Of a stretch of DNA of 64,000 nucleotides, positions 1 through 9,890 are shown one piece after another (the first letter of the stretch is position 1; each line of letters begins with the position of its first letter). Position numbers and translations under genes: made by a program. The notes under the pieces were generated by a model. It was not told the DNA's origin, did no database searches, and saw only the letters and a program-made list of their open reading frames with translations. This DNA is from Piscirickettsia litoralis (GTDB lineage Bacteria; Pseudomonadota; Gammaproteobacteria; Piscirickettsiales; Piscirickettsiaceae): contig NZ_MDTU01000001.1 of NCBI RefSeq assembly GCF_001720395.1, positions 1,974,438 to 2,038,437 of the forward strand. The letters run 5' to 3'.

Positions 1-774
1 TGAAATTAAATCAATTTTTTCTTGCAAGTAAGTTGATTTAATATTACGTGGGTGGTCTGCAATAATTTCAGTTTCAAAGGCGATTCGTCCAGGGTTGTGA
101 TCGAAGACGATGACACGGTCAGCCATTTCTACCGCTTCTTCAACGCTATGAGTGACGATGACCATAGAATGGGTATTAATCGCTTTTTCTTGCCAAAGTC
201 GAATAACATCTTTGCGTAATATATTTGCGGTACCGATATCCAAAGATGAAAAAGGTTCATCCATAAGTAAAATTTCAGGCTCGACGACGAAGGCACGAGC
301 AAAGCCGACACGTTGACGCATACCCCCCGAAAGCTCTTTAGTATAAGCATTTTCATAGCCTTCTAGGCCAACCAAACGAATGGCTTCGAGTGCTTTAGGT
401 TCACTCTCTGATTTAGGAATACCTTGAGCGTCAAGACCAAAGCGGACATTATCAAGCACAGTCAGCCAAGGCAGTAAAGCAAAGCTTTGAAACACCATAG
501 AAATTTCTTCAATGGGCTTTTCGATTAAAGTATCACGATGGTAAACATTACCGCTAGAGGCTGGCAATAAACCAGAAATTGTACGCAAAAATGTTGATTT
601 TCCTGCACCAGATTTACCTAAAATTGCAACGATTTCATTATCGTATAAAGTAAAGTCAATATTGTCTAAAATATGATGAATTTGTTTATCTTCACCCACC
701 AATGTTTGGTTAACACTTTTTGTGTAAAGTAGAGTATTGTTGTTGGTCTGAGTAGTCATAGTTGTAGTTTGCAT
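1..774 (-). CDS. NitT/TauT-type ABC transporter ATP-binding protein (3' end beyond window)
   Basis: This is the ATPase of an ABC importer of the nitrate/sulfonate/taurine type; the substrate cannot be told from sequence. 258 residues are visible and the frame is still open at base 1. Walker A (GKSGAGKST) is encoded near 600-630, the signature LSGGMRQR near 310-335, and Walker B with LLMDEPFSSLD near 240-275. The signature wording is typical of NitT/TauT ATPases. The start at 774 is chosen over an in-frame ATG at 759 because GGAGA lies 7 bases upstream of 774. It follows the permease gene by 10 bases in the same direction, so the two are one operon. Some relatives carry a C-terminal AAA-associated domain; whether this one does lies outside the window. 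Confidence 0.9.
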   Translation of the reverse strand, partial: MQTTTMTTQTNNNTLLYTKSVNQTLVGEDKQIHHILDNIDFTLYDNEIVAILGKSGAGKSTFLRTISGLLPASSGNVYHRDTLIEKPIEEISMVFQSFALLPWLTVLDNVRFGLDAQGIPKSESEPKALEAIRLVGLEGYENAYTKELSGGMRQRVGFARAFVVEPEILLMDEPFSSLDIGTANILRKDVIRLWQEKAINTHSMVIVTHSVEEAVEMADRVIVFDHNPGRIAFETEIIADHPRNIKSTYLQEKIDLIS

Positions 775-784
775 GAGTATTCTC

Positions 785-2536
785 CTACGCTTTGTAACGT
801 GTTTCAGCAAGACGATAGAGTGGTTTCCAGATAAAAATAACGCAAAGTCCGACAAGGAAGCACAGTGCGGTGACTGCAAGAGCGGCCTGATGAAGTTGAT
901 TGTCACCGGTTGTTTGGGCAACTAAAGCACCTAGACCATCGGCTGCGATAGTTTGGCTGCCCCATTGTAAAAACTCTCCAGCGATGGCTGAATTCCAGGC
1001 ACCACCTGCAGCGCTAATGATGCCGGTGACAATATATGGAAAAACAGCAGGTATCATAAATTTAAACCACCAATTCCAACCGGAGAGGCGAAAGCTTTTT
1101 GCCATTTCAAGCATGTCTTGTGGCAGAGATGCTGCTCCAGCGATGACATTAAAGAGGACATACCATTGGGTGCCGAGCATGATCAATGGGATCGTCCATA
1201 GGTTTAGTGATTGATGAGTAGCGATTAAAATAATGGTGATTACAGGAAAGAAAACATTAGGAGGAATAGCCGCCATGATTTGGATAATAGGCTGGAAAAT
1301 TCGTGTTAAGCGTGGGCTTAAACCAATCCAAATGCCAATCGGCGTGAAAATAATCACACTCAGTATCATCGCAATGGCAACTCTTAATGTTGTTTTTAGC
1401 ATTAATGGAATAAGGTAGGCCATACTACCGTTGGGGTAGAAATTCCACAGCTTATAACCTGCATAAATACAACCTGCACTGATCACTCCATACCATAAGG
1501 CCGTGCTAGTTTGTATTAAACTTTGTGGCAAGCGGGTTGGTTTGAGTTTAAAGGTATTGGCAACATGAGTCGGAAAGTTAACGAATGCGTGGCAGATGAT
1601 ACGAAAAAGATAGTTTATAGAATGAGTGAAGGTGCCTCGTTGCATAAGATTATAAAACCAAGAGCTATTATGTGAGCGTGATTGCACATTTTCATATTTA
1701 AATTTTTCTGACCATTTCACCAGTGGGCGAAATAAGAATTGATCAAAAATAATAATATTAATAGCAATGGCTGCGATTGCATAGAAAATTGCCTGTATAT
1801 TCGCGTGGTCTAATGCAACTTGAATATAAGAGCCAACGCCAGGGAGCATGATCGTGTTATCACCGACGGGAATTGCCTCTGTAGCAACTAACGCAAACCA
1901 CGCTGCAGATTGTGAGACCATCGTATTCCATAGCAAACCTGGAATAGAATAAGGCAATTCAATACGCCAGAAACGTTGCCATGCGTTCAAATGAAAAGCT
2001 TTGCCTGCTTCGACGAGTTCATCAGGAATAATACGCAAAGTTTGGTAAAAAATTAAGGCCATATTCCAGGCTTGGCTGGTAAAGACCCCAAAAATTGCTG
2101 CAGCTTCAAGTCCCATAATATTTTTAGGAAATAAAAATAAAAACAACGCTGTGGTAAAGGTTAAGAAGCCAACAAGCGGAGCAGACTCCATAAAGTTAAT
2201 CACAGGGAGCAAGACACGCGCAATGTGCTTATTTTTGGCACAGGCATAGCCAGCAATAAGGGCAAATAGCGAGGAAAAAAGCATGCCTACGAGTAGGCGC
2301 ATTGTTGTTCGCAGTGTGTAGTAAGGCAGGTGCTCAGGATTAAGTGAAATTGCTGCAACACTTTTTGCACCAATAAATTGGGCATGCATATCATGCCAGC
2401 CGATGTAGTAAAGGCCAATGAACAAGCCGATAAATATTAACGTGATAACATCACGTTTATTTAAGTGTAATTTAAAATTACGAGCTTTATAAGCAGGGCA
2501 TACTGCTTGGGTAGAAAGTGAATTACTTTCGTACAT
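785..2536 (-). CDS. ABC transporter permease, two fused permease domains
   Basis: 583-residue inner-membrane protein with two binding-protein-dependent permease domains in one chain, roughly residues 65-270 and 350-575. Each carries the EAA-type cytoplasmic loop (for example EAGKAFHLNAWQRFWRIELP and EMAKSFRLSGWNWWFKFMIP). A single chain therefore probably replaces the usual permease dimer. It is the membrane partner of the ATPase gene that follows 10 bases later. GAGGGT lies just before the ATG at 2536. No periplasmic binding protein is in the window; it may be encoded beyond base 1 or elsewhere. The substrate is unknown; anions such as sulfonates or nitrate are typical for the family. Confidence 0.88.
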   Translation of the reverse strand: MYESNSLSTQAVCPAYKARNFKLHLNKRDVITLIFIGLFIGLYYIGWHDMHAQFIGAKSVAAISLNPEHLPYYTLRTTMRLLVGMLFSSLFALIAGYACAKNKHIARVLLPVINFMESAPLVGFLTFTTALFLFLFPKNIMGLEAAAIFGVFTSQAWNMALIFYQTLRIIPDELVEAGKAFHLNAWQRFWRIELPYSIPGLLWNTMVSQSAAWFALVATEAIPVGDNTIMLPGVGSYIQVALDHANIQAIFYAIAAIAINIIIFDQFLFRPLVKWSEKFKYENVQSRSHNSSWFYNLMQRGTFTHSINYLFRIICHAFVNFPTHVANTFKLKPTRLPQSLIQTSTALWYGVISAGCIYAGYKLWNFYPNGSMAYLIPLMLKTTLRVAIAMILSVIIFTPIGIWIGLSPRLTRIFQPIIQIMAAIPPNVFFPVITIILIATHQSLNLWTIPLIMLGTQWYVLFNVIAGAASLPQDMLEMAKSFRLSGWNWWFKFMIPAVFPYIVTGIISAAGGAWNSAIAGEFLQWGSQTIAADGLGALVAQTTGDNQLHQAALAVTALCFLVGLCVIFIWKPLYRLAETRYKA

Positions 2537-2954
2537 AAAACTACCCTCGAAGTTTAATCAAGTCAATTTTTAAAAACAGATAATAAAGCAATTTATTAAC
2601 GTTTTATTATTTTTTTATTAAGATGATGATGCCTTATCGCTTGGTTATTTTAATAGTGCTAACGATTAACTATGACAGGTCATAGCAATGTTATAGCGTA
2701 CTTAAAGAAGGCAAGATATAAAGCAAGGATGTTGTTTTAGTGACAACTTGGTGGTTGCAGCGGAGTGCTGATTTTGTGTGGCATAGAAGCCTCCTTACAT
2801 TTTCTCAATTTGGGGAGGTTGATTTTTATCAATTTGCGACAAATCTAAATCAAAAAATTATCGAAGTCAATAAAAAAATAACAAAAGATTGATTTTTATT
2901 TTTGGCCGGGTAGAATACATGAAACATTAGCCATATTACTTACCACTCAATTAT
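2537..2954. other. AT-rich intergenic region between divergent sulfonate-type transporter and TauE-type genes
   Basis: This holds no convincing gene. It must contain the promoter of the ABC transporter operon on the minus strand and that of the leader peptide and TauE-like gene on the plus strand. A CCTCC at about 2791 and a GGAGG at about 2815 could pair into a small hairpin. No further element was recognised. Confidence 0.4.
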
Positions 2955-2957
2955 AAA

Positions 2958-2998
2958 GGAGGTCTAAATATGCGCTGTTTTTATAGCTTACAACCTCC
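2958..2998 (+). promoter_or_regulatory. possible SD-sequestering hairpin of the leader peptide
   Basis: GGAGGT at 2958-2963 is perfectly complementary to ACCTCC at 2993-2998, separated by 29 bases that include the ATG at 2970. Six pairs with a large loop is modest, so this could matter only when ribosomes are stalled or absent. It is seen in the sequence but untested. Confidence 0.3.
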
Positions 2999-3014
2999 GA
3001 GTCCAAGCTCTTAA
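2970..3014 (+). CDS. putative 14-aa leader peptide
   Basis: A 14-codon reading frame (MRCFYSLQPPSPSS) starts 6 bases after an unusually strong Shine-Dalgarno, AAAGGAGGT at 2955-2963. Codons for Pro and Ser cluster near its end and there is one Cys. The segment AACCTCC inside the frame (2992-2998) can pair with GGAGGT of its own ribosome-binding site, so initiation and RNA folding could be coupled. It lies about 125 bases upstream of a TauE/SafE-type (sulfite/sulfonate exporter) gene, so a regulatory leader sensing an amino acid or sulfur status is a reasonable guess. There is no homology evidence; the call rests on the ribosome-binding site and position. Confidence 0.45.
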   Translation: MRCFYSLQPPSPSS

Positions 3015-3139
3015 CGCCTCTTTAAAAGTTATAAATTTTCATTACTATATTTTTGATTTTGTTAAATTTTATATAGCTTGATGTTTTATATCAATCTAAT
3101 CTATTTATTTTGAAAACTCGCTGCATACAGGAGTTTATT

Positions 3140-3928
3140 ATGCATTTTTAGTACTATTACGAGTCTTGCCGCAACGGGGGCAACTATTGGATTTTTTGTC
3201 GGGTTTATTAGGGAGTGGTGGAACAACTTTCTTGGTGCCGACACTGACCGCTTTTTTTACCTACTATCTGTCATTGCATGGGAATTCTGTGCACTTTGCT
3301 GTGTTTTCTGCTTTAACTATTTCAGCATTAACTTCATTAAGCAATATAACAACATACTTGAGACAAAATCTTATAAAACAGCAAGATTTGCTTGCTATTG
3401 CTCCCTGGTTATTGGTTGCTAATATTGTTGGTTTATGTTGTTCATCAAAAAATTCCAGCATTTATAAGTACGATTTTATTTGCTATTTTTTCATTATATT
3501 TATCTTACTCGATTTTTGTTAATCAAAAGCAAGGTGCTTTAATGGGGCGTTTGCCAGCAATGAGTAGCTGGGTTGGCTTTCAGTCTGGTTTGTTGGGTAT
3601 TAGTGGCGGTAATATCGCATTTTCATATTTATCAAAAACGTCAATGAAAATTGAGCAATCGATTGCGCTGTCAACGTTTATTACATTCAGTGTATCAATG
3701 ACAGGTTTTATTATTGGGTTGATTGGCAGTTCTCATGCGCATGTAACATGGGCAACAGGGTTTATTTATTGGCCTGCTGTGCTTTTAGTCACGCCGTTTT
3801 CTGCACTAATGGCGCCGTTTGGAGTGAGACTCGCTAAAGCGTTACCTGCGACCTTATTGAAGCTGATTTTTGCTTTGGTGATGCTTTGCTCGGCCTTATA
3901 TATGCTAAGTAGTGTTGCTGCTGGATAA
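3140..3928 (+). pseudogene. TauE/SafE family permease, three frameshifts
   Basis: The TauE/SafE family holds membrane exporters or importers of sulfite, sulfonates and related anions. Three consecutive reading frames together give about 260 residues, the normal family length. They include the glycine-rich N-terminal SGLLGSGG motif and the matching second-half GFQSGLLGISGGN motif. The natural start is the ATG at 3140, preceded by AGGAG, but it meets a stop after three codons. Removing one T from 3145-3149, one T from 3192-3197 and one A from 3447-3452 restores a continuous protein beginning MHFSTITSLAATGATIG. All three lesions are single-base insertions in homopolymers. The gene is therefore either recently inactivated or affected by sequencing error. 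The leader peptide just upstream may belong to its transcript. Confidence 0.8.
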
Positions 3929-3974
3929 GTGCTGTAAAGATATAAAATATTAATGTGAAGAAGCTTTTTGGCAT

Positions 3975-3999
3975 AAAAAAGGCGCTATTAAAGCGCCTT
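3975..3999 (-). terminator. intrinsic terminator of typA
   Basis: The inverted repeat AAGGCGCT / AGCGCCTT (3979-3999) is followed on the minus strand by a T run (A run 3975-3980 on plus). It lies 24 bases beyond the typA stop codon. Confidence 0.85.
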
Positions 4000-4022
4000 G
4001 TATTAAGTTAATAATATTGACT

Positions 4023-5837
4023 CTATTTTTTTGCGCGAGATGCACGTTTGCGGTCCGTTTCTGAAAGCATTTTCTTTCTTAAACGAATATGCTCAGGTGT
4101 GACTTCAACTAACTCATCATCTTCGATAAACTCAAGGGCTTGTTCGAGGGTAAAACGAATCGGTGGAGTGAGTTGAATGTTTTCATCTGTTCCGGAGGCG
4201 CGTACGTTGGTGAGCTGTTTGGCTTTTTGTACGTTAACGACTAAGTCGTTATTACGTGAATGAATGCCGATGATCATGCCTTCATAAGTATCAGTTTGCG
4301 GGCCGATAATCAGCTTGCCACGCTCTTGTAGGTTCCAGAGTGCAAAGCCGACGGCAGCACCGGTTGCATTCGCGATTAATACGCCGTTTTGACGTGTGAT
4401 GATTTCTGATTCTTGCACATCACCATAATGGTCAAAGACGTGAGTCATGATGCCTGAACCTGAGGTCATGGTTAAAAAGTCGTTATGAAAACCGATTAAG
4501 CCTCGGGTTGGAATTTGATAGTCTAAACGGATACGACCTTTACCATCTGGGATCATATTGGTGAGTTGGCCACGACGTAGGCCAAGGCGCTCCATCACTG
4601 TTCCTTGATGCTGTTCCTCGATATCCAGCATAAGCTCTTCGAACGGCTCTTGGAGTTTGCCATCAATTTCTTTTAAAATCACCTCAGGGCGAGAAACACC
4701 CATTTCATAGCCTTCACGGCGCATGGTCTCAATTAAAATTGATAAGTGCAGCTCGCCACGACCAGAGACGCGGAATTTATCTGGATCTTCGGTATCTTCA
4801 ACGCGTAATGCGACGTTATAGATTAACTCTTGCTCTAAGCGATCGCGAATCTGACGGCTGGTGACGTATTTGCCTTCTTTGCCGGCAAAAGGCGAGTTAT
4901 TGACACAGAACATCATGCTGACGGTCGGCTCATCAACAGTCAAGGCAGGTAGAGCTTCGACTTTATCGGGTGAGCAGAAGGTTTCAGAAATAAATGGACG
5001 TTCGATACCTGTGACGCAAACAATGTCACCGGCAAAAGCTTCTTCGGTTTCAACGCGCTGTAAGCCATGATGAGTCATGATCTTTAAAATGCGACCAGAG
5101 CGCTCATTGCCATCATTATCAATGACACGAATAGCAGAATTGGTGCTTATTTTGCCACGATTGATGCGGCCGACTGCAATCGCGCCAACATAACTGGAGT
5201 AATCCAGTGAAGAGACTTGCATTTGGAAAGGGCCTTCAGGATCAACATCAGGTGCAGCCACTTTTTCTACAATGGTTTCGAATAAAGGTGTCATATCGCC
5301 ACTTTGCTCAGCCTCATCAACGCTAGCATAGCCTTGTAGGGCAGAGGCGTAAACAACTGGGAAGTCAAGTTGCTCATCGGTTGCGCCGAGTTGGTCGAAG
5401 AGTTCAAAGACTTGGTCCATCACCCAGTCAGGGCGCGCGCCTGGGCGGTCGATTTTATTGATAACAACAATGGGATTTAAGCCTTGTTCAAAGGCCTTTT
5501 TAGTCACAAAGCGTGTTTGTGGCATCGGCCCATCAACGGCGTCGACCAATAGCAAGACAGAATCGACCATAGAAAGTACACGTTCAACCTCACCACCGAA
5601 GTCCGCGTGCCCCGGGGTGTCGACGATATTAATGTGGTAATCATTCCATTGGATGGCTGTATTTTTAGCGAGAATGGTGATACCACGCTCTTTTTCCAGA
5701 TCATTAGAATCCATCATGCGCTCACCGCCTTCATTGCGGCCTAACGTACCTGATTGTTCTAACAATTTATCAACCAGTGTGGTTTTACCGTGGTCGACGT
5801 GGGCAATAATCGCAATATTGCGAAGCTTCTCTATCAC
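4023..5837 (-). CDS. typA: ribosome-associated translational GTPase TypA/BipA
   Basis: 604 residues, the full family length. TypA/BipA is a cytoplasmic EF-G-like GTPase that acts on the ribosome and in large-subunit assembly, mainly under cold and stress. The G-motifs are visible: AHVDHGKT (G1, about residue 12), DTPGHADF (G3) and NKID (G4). They are followed by EF-G-like domains and the BipA-specific C-terminal domain. The start at 5837 is GTG, with GAGGA seven bases upstream and the expected N-terminus [18 protein letters not shown]. It is monocistronic, with an intrinsic terminator downstream. Confidence 0.97.
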   Translation of the reverse strand: MIEKLRNIAIIAHVDHGKTTLVDKLLEQSGTLGRNEGGERMMDSNDLEKERGITILAKNTAIQWNDYHINIVDTPGHADFGGEVERVLSMVDSVLLLVDAVDGPMPQTRFVTKKAFEQGLNPIVVINKIDRPGARPDWVMDQVFELFDQLGATDEQLDFPVVYASALQGYASVDEAEQSGDMTPLFETIVEKVAAPDVDPEGPFQMQVSSLDYSSYVGAIAVGRINRGKISTNSAIRVIDNDGNERSGRILKIMTHHGLQRVETEEAFAGDIVCVTGIERPFISETFCSPDKVEALPALTVDEPTVSMMFCVNNSPFAGKEGKYVTSRQIRDRLEQELIYNVALRVEDTEDPDKFRVSGRGELHLSILIETMRREGYEMGVSRPEVILKEIDGKLQEPFEELMLDIEEQHQGTVMERLGLRRGQLTNMIPDGKGRIRLDYQIPTRGLIGFHNDFLTMTSGSGIMTHVFDHYGDVQESEIITRQNGVLIANATGAAVGFALWNLQERGKLIIGPQTDTYEGMIIGIHSRNNDLVVNVQKAKQLTNVRASGTDENIQLTPPIRFTLEQALEFIEDDELVEVTPEHIRLRKKMLSETDRKRASRAKK

Positions 5838-5956
5838 AATGACATCCTCAATGCAGCATTCAATAATATAAATCTTTAGATGCCAAGGAGGGTAATGTTT
5901 TCCTCGCCAAGTGTAAAGTTTTCTCGGCTTTATTTAACTAAATTAACCCAAATTCA

Positions 5957-6703
5957 TCAAAATTGATGCAAATAAGCCCAAAACAGCCCTAAATATTCGT
6001 GTATAACAATACGTGAGCGCTGTAAGTAGGCCGCTTGAGGTAAGTAATAAAAGCGTGGATGAATTTGCGCTATAAAGTCGCTGGGGGCGGCAATAGGCGA
6101 CAATCCTTGTTGGTCGAAGAGCCAAAGCGCGCGCGGCAGGTGTGATGCTGAGGTAACTAAAGCAAATCTATTGTTTTTTAATAACTTTTTGATCATTATC
6201 GCTTGGGCTGCGGTATTTTTTGAAACATCATCGGTAATAATATGCTCTTTAGGAATACCGAGCGTAATTGCTGCTTGCTCTAATAATTCCGCTTCTATGG
6301 GGCTGCCAAGCACTGATCCACCTGAGACGACCAGCGTTATTGGGCGCCGCGCTTGTTGGTAGAGTCGCACAGCACTGACGATGCGTGCAACAGAGGCACG
6401 ACTCAGCTCTGTGAAAGGAGAGGGTGTGGAAGCGGTGTGAGCGCCACCACCCAAGATAACAATCGTGTTTATATCATCAGGAAGTTTGGTTAAAGGGGAA
6501 TGTTGTGATTCTAGTTTGTTCAGTAAGTATTGCGGTAAAAAGGGCGTGCTCCACAATGCCAGCCAGCTAATAGAGAATATTAAGAGTGTTAGGCTTGCTA
6601 TGCGCGAATAAAATAGGCTTAAAGCGGCGAGGGCTAATAAAATAAAAAACAGTGGCAGCGGGTAAAGTAAGCTGCTCATAAACTTCATAAAATAAAAAGG
6701 CAT
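5957..6703 (-). CDS. YdcF/ElyC-like DUF218 envelope protein
   Basis: 248 residues. Two hydrophobic segments at the N-terminus (about 10-30 and 35-55) precede a DUF218 domain (about 80-230). The domain carries the motifs TIVILGGG, VVSGGS and LVTSASHLPRAL, which match the YdcF/ElyC group. ElyC in E. coli supports peptidoglycan and envelope biogenesis; the biochemical activity of the family is unsettled. AAAGGAG precedes the ATG at 6703. It is divergent from the membrane-protein gene at 6780. Confidence 0.85.
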   Translation of the reverse strand: MPFYFMKFMSSLLYPLPLFFILLALAALSLFYSRIASLTLLIFSISWLALWSTPFLPQYLLNKLESQHSPLTKLPDDINTIVILGGGAHTASTPSPFTELSRASVARIVSAVRLYQQARRPITLVVSGGSVLGSPIEAELLEQAAITLGIPKEHIITDDVSKNTAAQAIMIKKLLKNNRFALVTSASHLPRALWLFDQQGLSPIAAPSDFIAQIHPRFYYLPQAAYLQRSRIVIHEYLGLFWAYLHQF

Positions 6704-6779
6704 TGTGACTCCTTTAACCCTTGTGCTCTAATAATAGGTGATTGAACGTTTAAAGTGTGGTTTTAGGAGATCTATAGTA

Positions 6780-7448
6780 ATGACAATTATTGACGATATT
6801 CGTCATGCTCACCGTCTGACTGCGGGGTATCGCCTGAGTTTTTGGTTATCTTTTTTCCCTATGTTGTTTTTGTTATGTGCATCACAGCTATTGAATGAAC
6901 ATGCAGAGAAGAGCACTAGCATTGGCTTGACTGCATTGCAGCTTGTGATTCAACTGATTACCATATTTGCTGTCATTGGACTTTACCGTTTTGGCTTGTC
7001 TCGAGCGCGTGAGCAAGATTGCCATGTGTTTAGTACTGTCTGGAGTGTATCGAAATGGCGTCAAGGGCTTGCTTATCTTGGTGCTAGCATTCTTGTGGCG
7101 ATTATTTTAATGGCCGGACAGCTGCTTATTGGTTTACTCGCACATATTTTGCCGGGTGAGCTGGTGCTTGCTTTGGCATTAGTTTATTTTTTGGTGATAG
7201 CCTTCGGTGCTGTATTTATCCCGCTGATTATACTCGATGGGCAACTGCCTTGGTATAAGGCGGTATTTGGTTCCTTTGTTTTGATCCGCTATGGTGTGAG
7301 TGACTTTTTACAATTTATCTTGGCAGCTTTGGTCATGATTATTGTGTCCATTTTTACGTTCGGTATTTTATTTATCTGGGTATTTCCTTTATTGTTTGTT
7401 TTAGCCGCTGGCACTTATCAGCGTTTATTGAATCGAGCCAAGAGTTAA
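6780..7448 (+). CDS. hypothetical multi-pass membrane protein
   Basis: 222 residues starting MTIIDDIRHAHRLTAGYR, with about five to six hydrophobic segments and a basic C-terminus. I do not recognise the family. A GTG 42 bases upstream (6738) is in frame, but AGGAGA just before the ATG at 6780 favours the shorter start. It ends two bases before the convergent MATE transporter gene. A function cannot be assigned; the size and topology resemble uncharacterised YciC-like membrane proteins, which is only an impression. Confidence 0.7.
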   Translation: MTIIDDIRHAHRLTAGYRLSFWLSFFPMLFLLCASQLLNEHAEKSTSIGLTALQLVIQLITIFAVIGLYRFGLSRAREQDCHVFSTVWSVSKWRQGLAYLGASILVAIILMAGQLLIGLLAHILPGELVLALALVYFLVIAFGAVFIPLIILDGQLPWYKAVFGSFVLIRYGVSDFLQFILAALVMIIVSIFTFGILFIWVFPLLFVLAAGTYQRLLNRAKS

Positions 7449-7450
7449 GC

Positions 7451-8812
7451 TTAATACGCCGCTGTAATTTTCTTGTTGTGGTGTTGTGTGAGTGCTAGAA
7501 AACGCCGAATCAATAGCAAGGATGCGATAATTAAAGCAATAAGCATGGCGTAGCGTAAGCCGAGCGGGCCGATGGTGAAGATAAAAGCAAGGGCGATTCC
7601 CGTGGGTAAGGCGATGCCCCAGTAGCATAGAAAGCTGTTGAACATGGTGAACTTAGTTTCATAAAGCCCACGCAGGAAGCCGGCCATCACTGTGCGAATG
7701 CAATTTGCCAGTAGTGTAAATGCATTGATGATAAAAAACGCACTGGCCAGCTGGTAAATTTCTTCTGAAAGGGGTTCATCGGTATAAAGCCTAAGTAAAT
7801 GCTCATTATGGAAAAGGTAGATAAAGCTTATTATCAGCATCAGTGCAAAGGCCATTGCCATGCCGATATAGCCTGCCGCGCGTAGCTGTTGTATGGAATG
7901 GCCTTGCCCCTTGGCTTGGCTGACAAAAATACTCACACTATGGGCGATACCAAGAGGAATTAACATGGCGATAATAGAGCATTGAGTGACGATTTGTTGA
8001 GCAGCAAGAGCCTGTGGGCCGAATGATCCCATCATAAAAACGGCTAGAGAAAGTGCACCGAGTTCAGCACAGGATTGGCCGGTGATGGGTAAACCAACCT
8101 TTAATATCTTTTTGCGTATTTTCTTCTCCCGTGCTTTTGGCTTTTGCCAAACAGAAAATTTCTTTAACGCAGGTGAGTAATAAAAAAATAATAAAATTAA
8201 TAGAAAAGTCACACTATAGGCGATCACATTTGCAACAGCTAAGGCGTTGATACCAAGCTCGGGCAGGCCATAATTGCCATGAATGAATAAATAGGTGAGA
8301 GTGAGTATATTGACGCTGGTTAAGGCGCTAAATGTTAAAGCAAGACGGGGCTTACCGATGCCATAAAGAAACTGCTGGGCATTAATGCAAAATAAGCTAG
8401 GCAGGAGGCTTAACGCAATTATCTGAAGGTAATCACTACAAGGGGAAATGAGGTGAGCTGGTTGCCCAGCAAGCTTTAACAAAGGTTCAGCGCAGTATAA
8501 TAGGGCAATCATAGGTAAAGCGATGATGGGGCCAAGTATAACCGCTTGACGCAAAACGGCAGCACAATAGTTATACTGCTTTCTTACCATGCTGCGTGCG
8601 CTAATCACACCGACGGCCAGAAATACTGACCAACAACCGATTTGTATCGGAGTAAATAAGGCGGTGATTAATGTGGTGGTGGCAAGGGCATCTTCACCCA
8701 GGCGAGCAATCATCAGTAGGCCGAACCAATTCGTTCCCACATTAAGGAAGCGACTTAGCATCATTGGTAGAGAAAGCCGTGCTAAGGCTGTAAATATCCT
8801 GAAGTTCGTCAT
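7451..8812 (-). CDS. MATE family efflux transporter
   Basis: 453 residues with about 12 membrane segments arranged as two homologous halves. The N-terminus (LARLSLPMMLSRFLNVGTNWFGLLMIARLG) and the second-half KVGLPITGQSCAELGALSLAVFMMG match the multidrug and toxin extrusion family. These proteins export cationic drugs or metabolites in exchange for Na+ or H+. The substrate is unknown. It is convergent with the preceding membrane-protein gene, with only two bases between the stop codons. Confidence 0.9.
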   Translation of the reverse strand: MTNFRIFTALARLSLPMMLSRFLNVGTNWFGLLMIARLGEDALATTTLITALFTPIQIGCWSVFLAVGVISARSMVRKQYNYCAAVLRQAVILGPIIALPMIALLYCAEPLLKLAGQPAHLISPCSDYLQIIALSLLPSLFCINAQQFLYGIGKPRLALTFSALTSVNILTLTYLFIHGNYGLPELGINALAVANVIAYSVTFLLILLFFYYSPALKKFSVWQKPKAREKKIRKKILKVGLPITGQSCAELGALSLAVFMMGSFGPQALAAQQIVTQCSIIAMLIPLGIAHSVSIFVSQAKGQGHSIQQLRAAGYIGMAMAFALMLIISFIYLFHNEHLLRLYTDEPLSEEIYQLASAFFIINAFTLLANCIRTVMAGFLRGLYETKFTMFNSFLCYWGIALPTGIALAFIFTIGPLGLRYAMLIALIIASLLLIRRFLALTQHHNKKITAAY

Positions 8813-8891
8813 TAGCGATGAGGCATGAAACGAGAAGGAATGTTTGCTTGTCTATTCACACTTTAAGTGTAGTGTGCTTTAGGGGGTTTGC

Positions 8892-9848
8892 TTACTTTAG
8901 AAGGTATTGAAACCAGTGCAATAAGCGCTTTTCTAACCAGCTTTGTGGTAAATAGCGTCCCTGGCCGAGAAAGCCAACGTGGCCACCATGATCATAAATT
9001 TCTGCCTGGCAAGAAGATGGAAATTGTGCGGGGATACAAGATGCTGGAATAATTGGATCATCTTTAGCATGGATGATTAGTGTTGGTGTTTTAATATCAG
9101 CAATAAAGTTCTGGCTGCTGCAAGATTGATAATAGTGTTCAGCCGAGTTAAAACCATGTGTTGGGGCTGTGACCTCTTCGTCAATTTGGCGAACGGTTTT
9201 AAGTTGCTGTAAGCGCTTTTTAGATATGCTTAAATCAACGCCATGATCGATTTTGTTTTGTACAGTGCGCTTGAGGCTTTTTAGGAAGCTGTATTGATAA
9301 AGTTTATTCGCTGGTTTTTCAAGCTGTGCACAGGCGCTAGAGAGATTAAAGGGGGTGGAGACGGCAGCAGCACCCTGCAATGGGTTAAGTGAGTTCTCAC
9401 CCAGGTATTTTAGTAAAGCATTTGCACCAAGGGAGAAACCAGCGGCGAATAGAGGGCAGTTAGGATAGTATTGACGAAGATGATCAATTACTGTGGCAAT
9501 ATCCTGACTTTGGCCGGCATGATAGCCTTCTGCGAGTTGATTGACGCGCCCATCACAGCCGCGAAAATGCAAAGTAACCATACTGAAGTGATAATGATGC
9601 GCTTGATGCATTAAGGCCTGGATGTAAGCTGAGTGGGCTGAGCCTTCAAGTCCGTGAATGAGGAGTAAAATGGGCTGTGTATGGATGAGATGTTGATTTA
9701 GCCAGACAAGTTCAAGTTGATCTCCAGGAATATCTACGTACTCATGGCTAAGCTTAAGCGTTGAGTTAGGTTTGCGCAGGCTTGCGAGTATTGTCTGCAA
9801 GTGGGGATTTTTAATGGACCAATGGGCTTTAAAAGGAGGGTAAGTCAT
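8892..9848 (-). CDS. yheT: YheT family alpha/beta hydrolase
   Basis: 318 residues. The opening FKAHWSIKNPHLQTILASL and the motifs LLLIHGLEGS, GFSLGANALLKYLGE, KDDPIIP and HGGHVGF are typical of the YheT/EMB8 group. The last three supply the nucleophile Ser, the acid and the His. These are predicted esterases of uncertain substrate. AAAGGAG lies before the ATG at 9848. It is transcribed in the same direction as rpmB-rpmG but separated from them by a strong terminator. Confidence 0.92.
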   Translation of the reverse strand: MTYPPFKAHWSIKNPHLQTILASLRKPNSTLKLSHEYVDIPGDQLELVWLNQHLIHTQPILLLIHGLEGSAHSAYIQALMHQAHHYHFSMVTLHFRGCDGRVNQLAEGYHAGQSQDIATVIDHLRQYYPNCPLFAAGFSLGANALLKYLGENSLNPLQGAAAVSTPFNLSSACAQLEKPANKLYQYSFLKSLKRTVQNKIDHGVDLSISKKRLQQLKTVRQIDEEVTAPTHGFNSAEHYYQSCSSQNFIADIKTPTLIIHAKDDPIIPASCIPAQFPSSCQAEIYDHGGHVGFLGQGRYLPQSWLEKRLLHWFQYLLK

Positions 9849-9890
9849 ATTGATTACTCCTTTAGCATCTGTATTGTATCTTAACTAAAC

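Noticed and set aside
900-1418. Open frames antisense to the permease gene
   Set aside because: They lie opposite a clearly conserved transporter gene, have no ribosome-binding sites and odd composition.
4861-5871. Several 60-75-codon frames opposite typA
   Set aside because: Shadow frames of a strongly conserved gene; no coding signature of their own.
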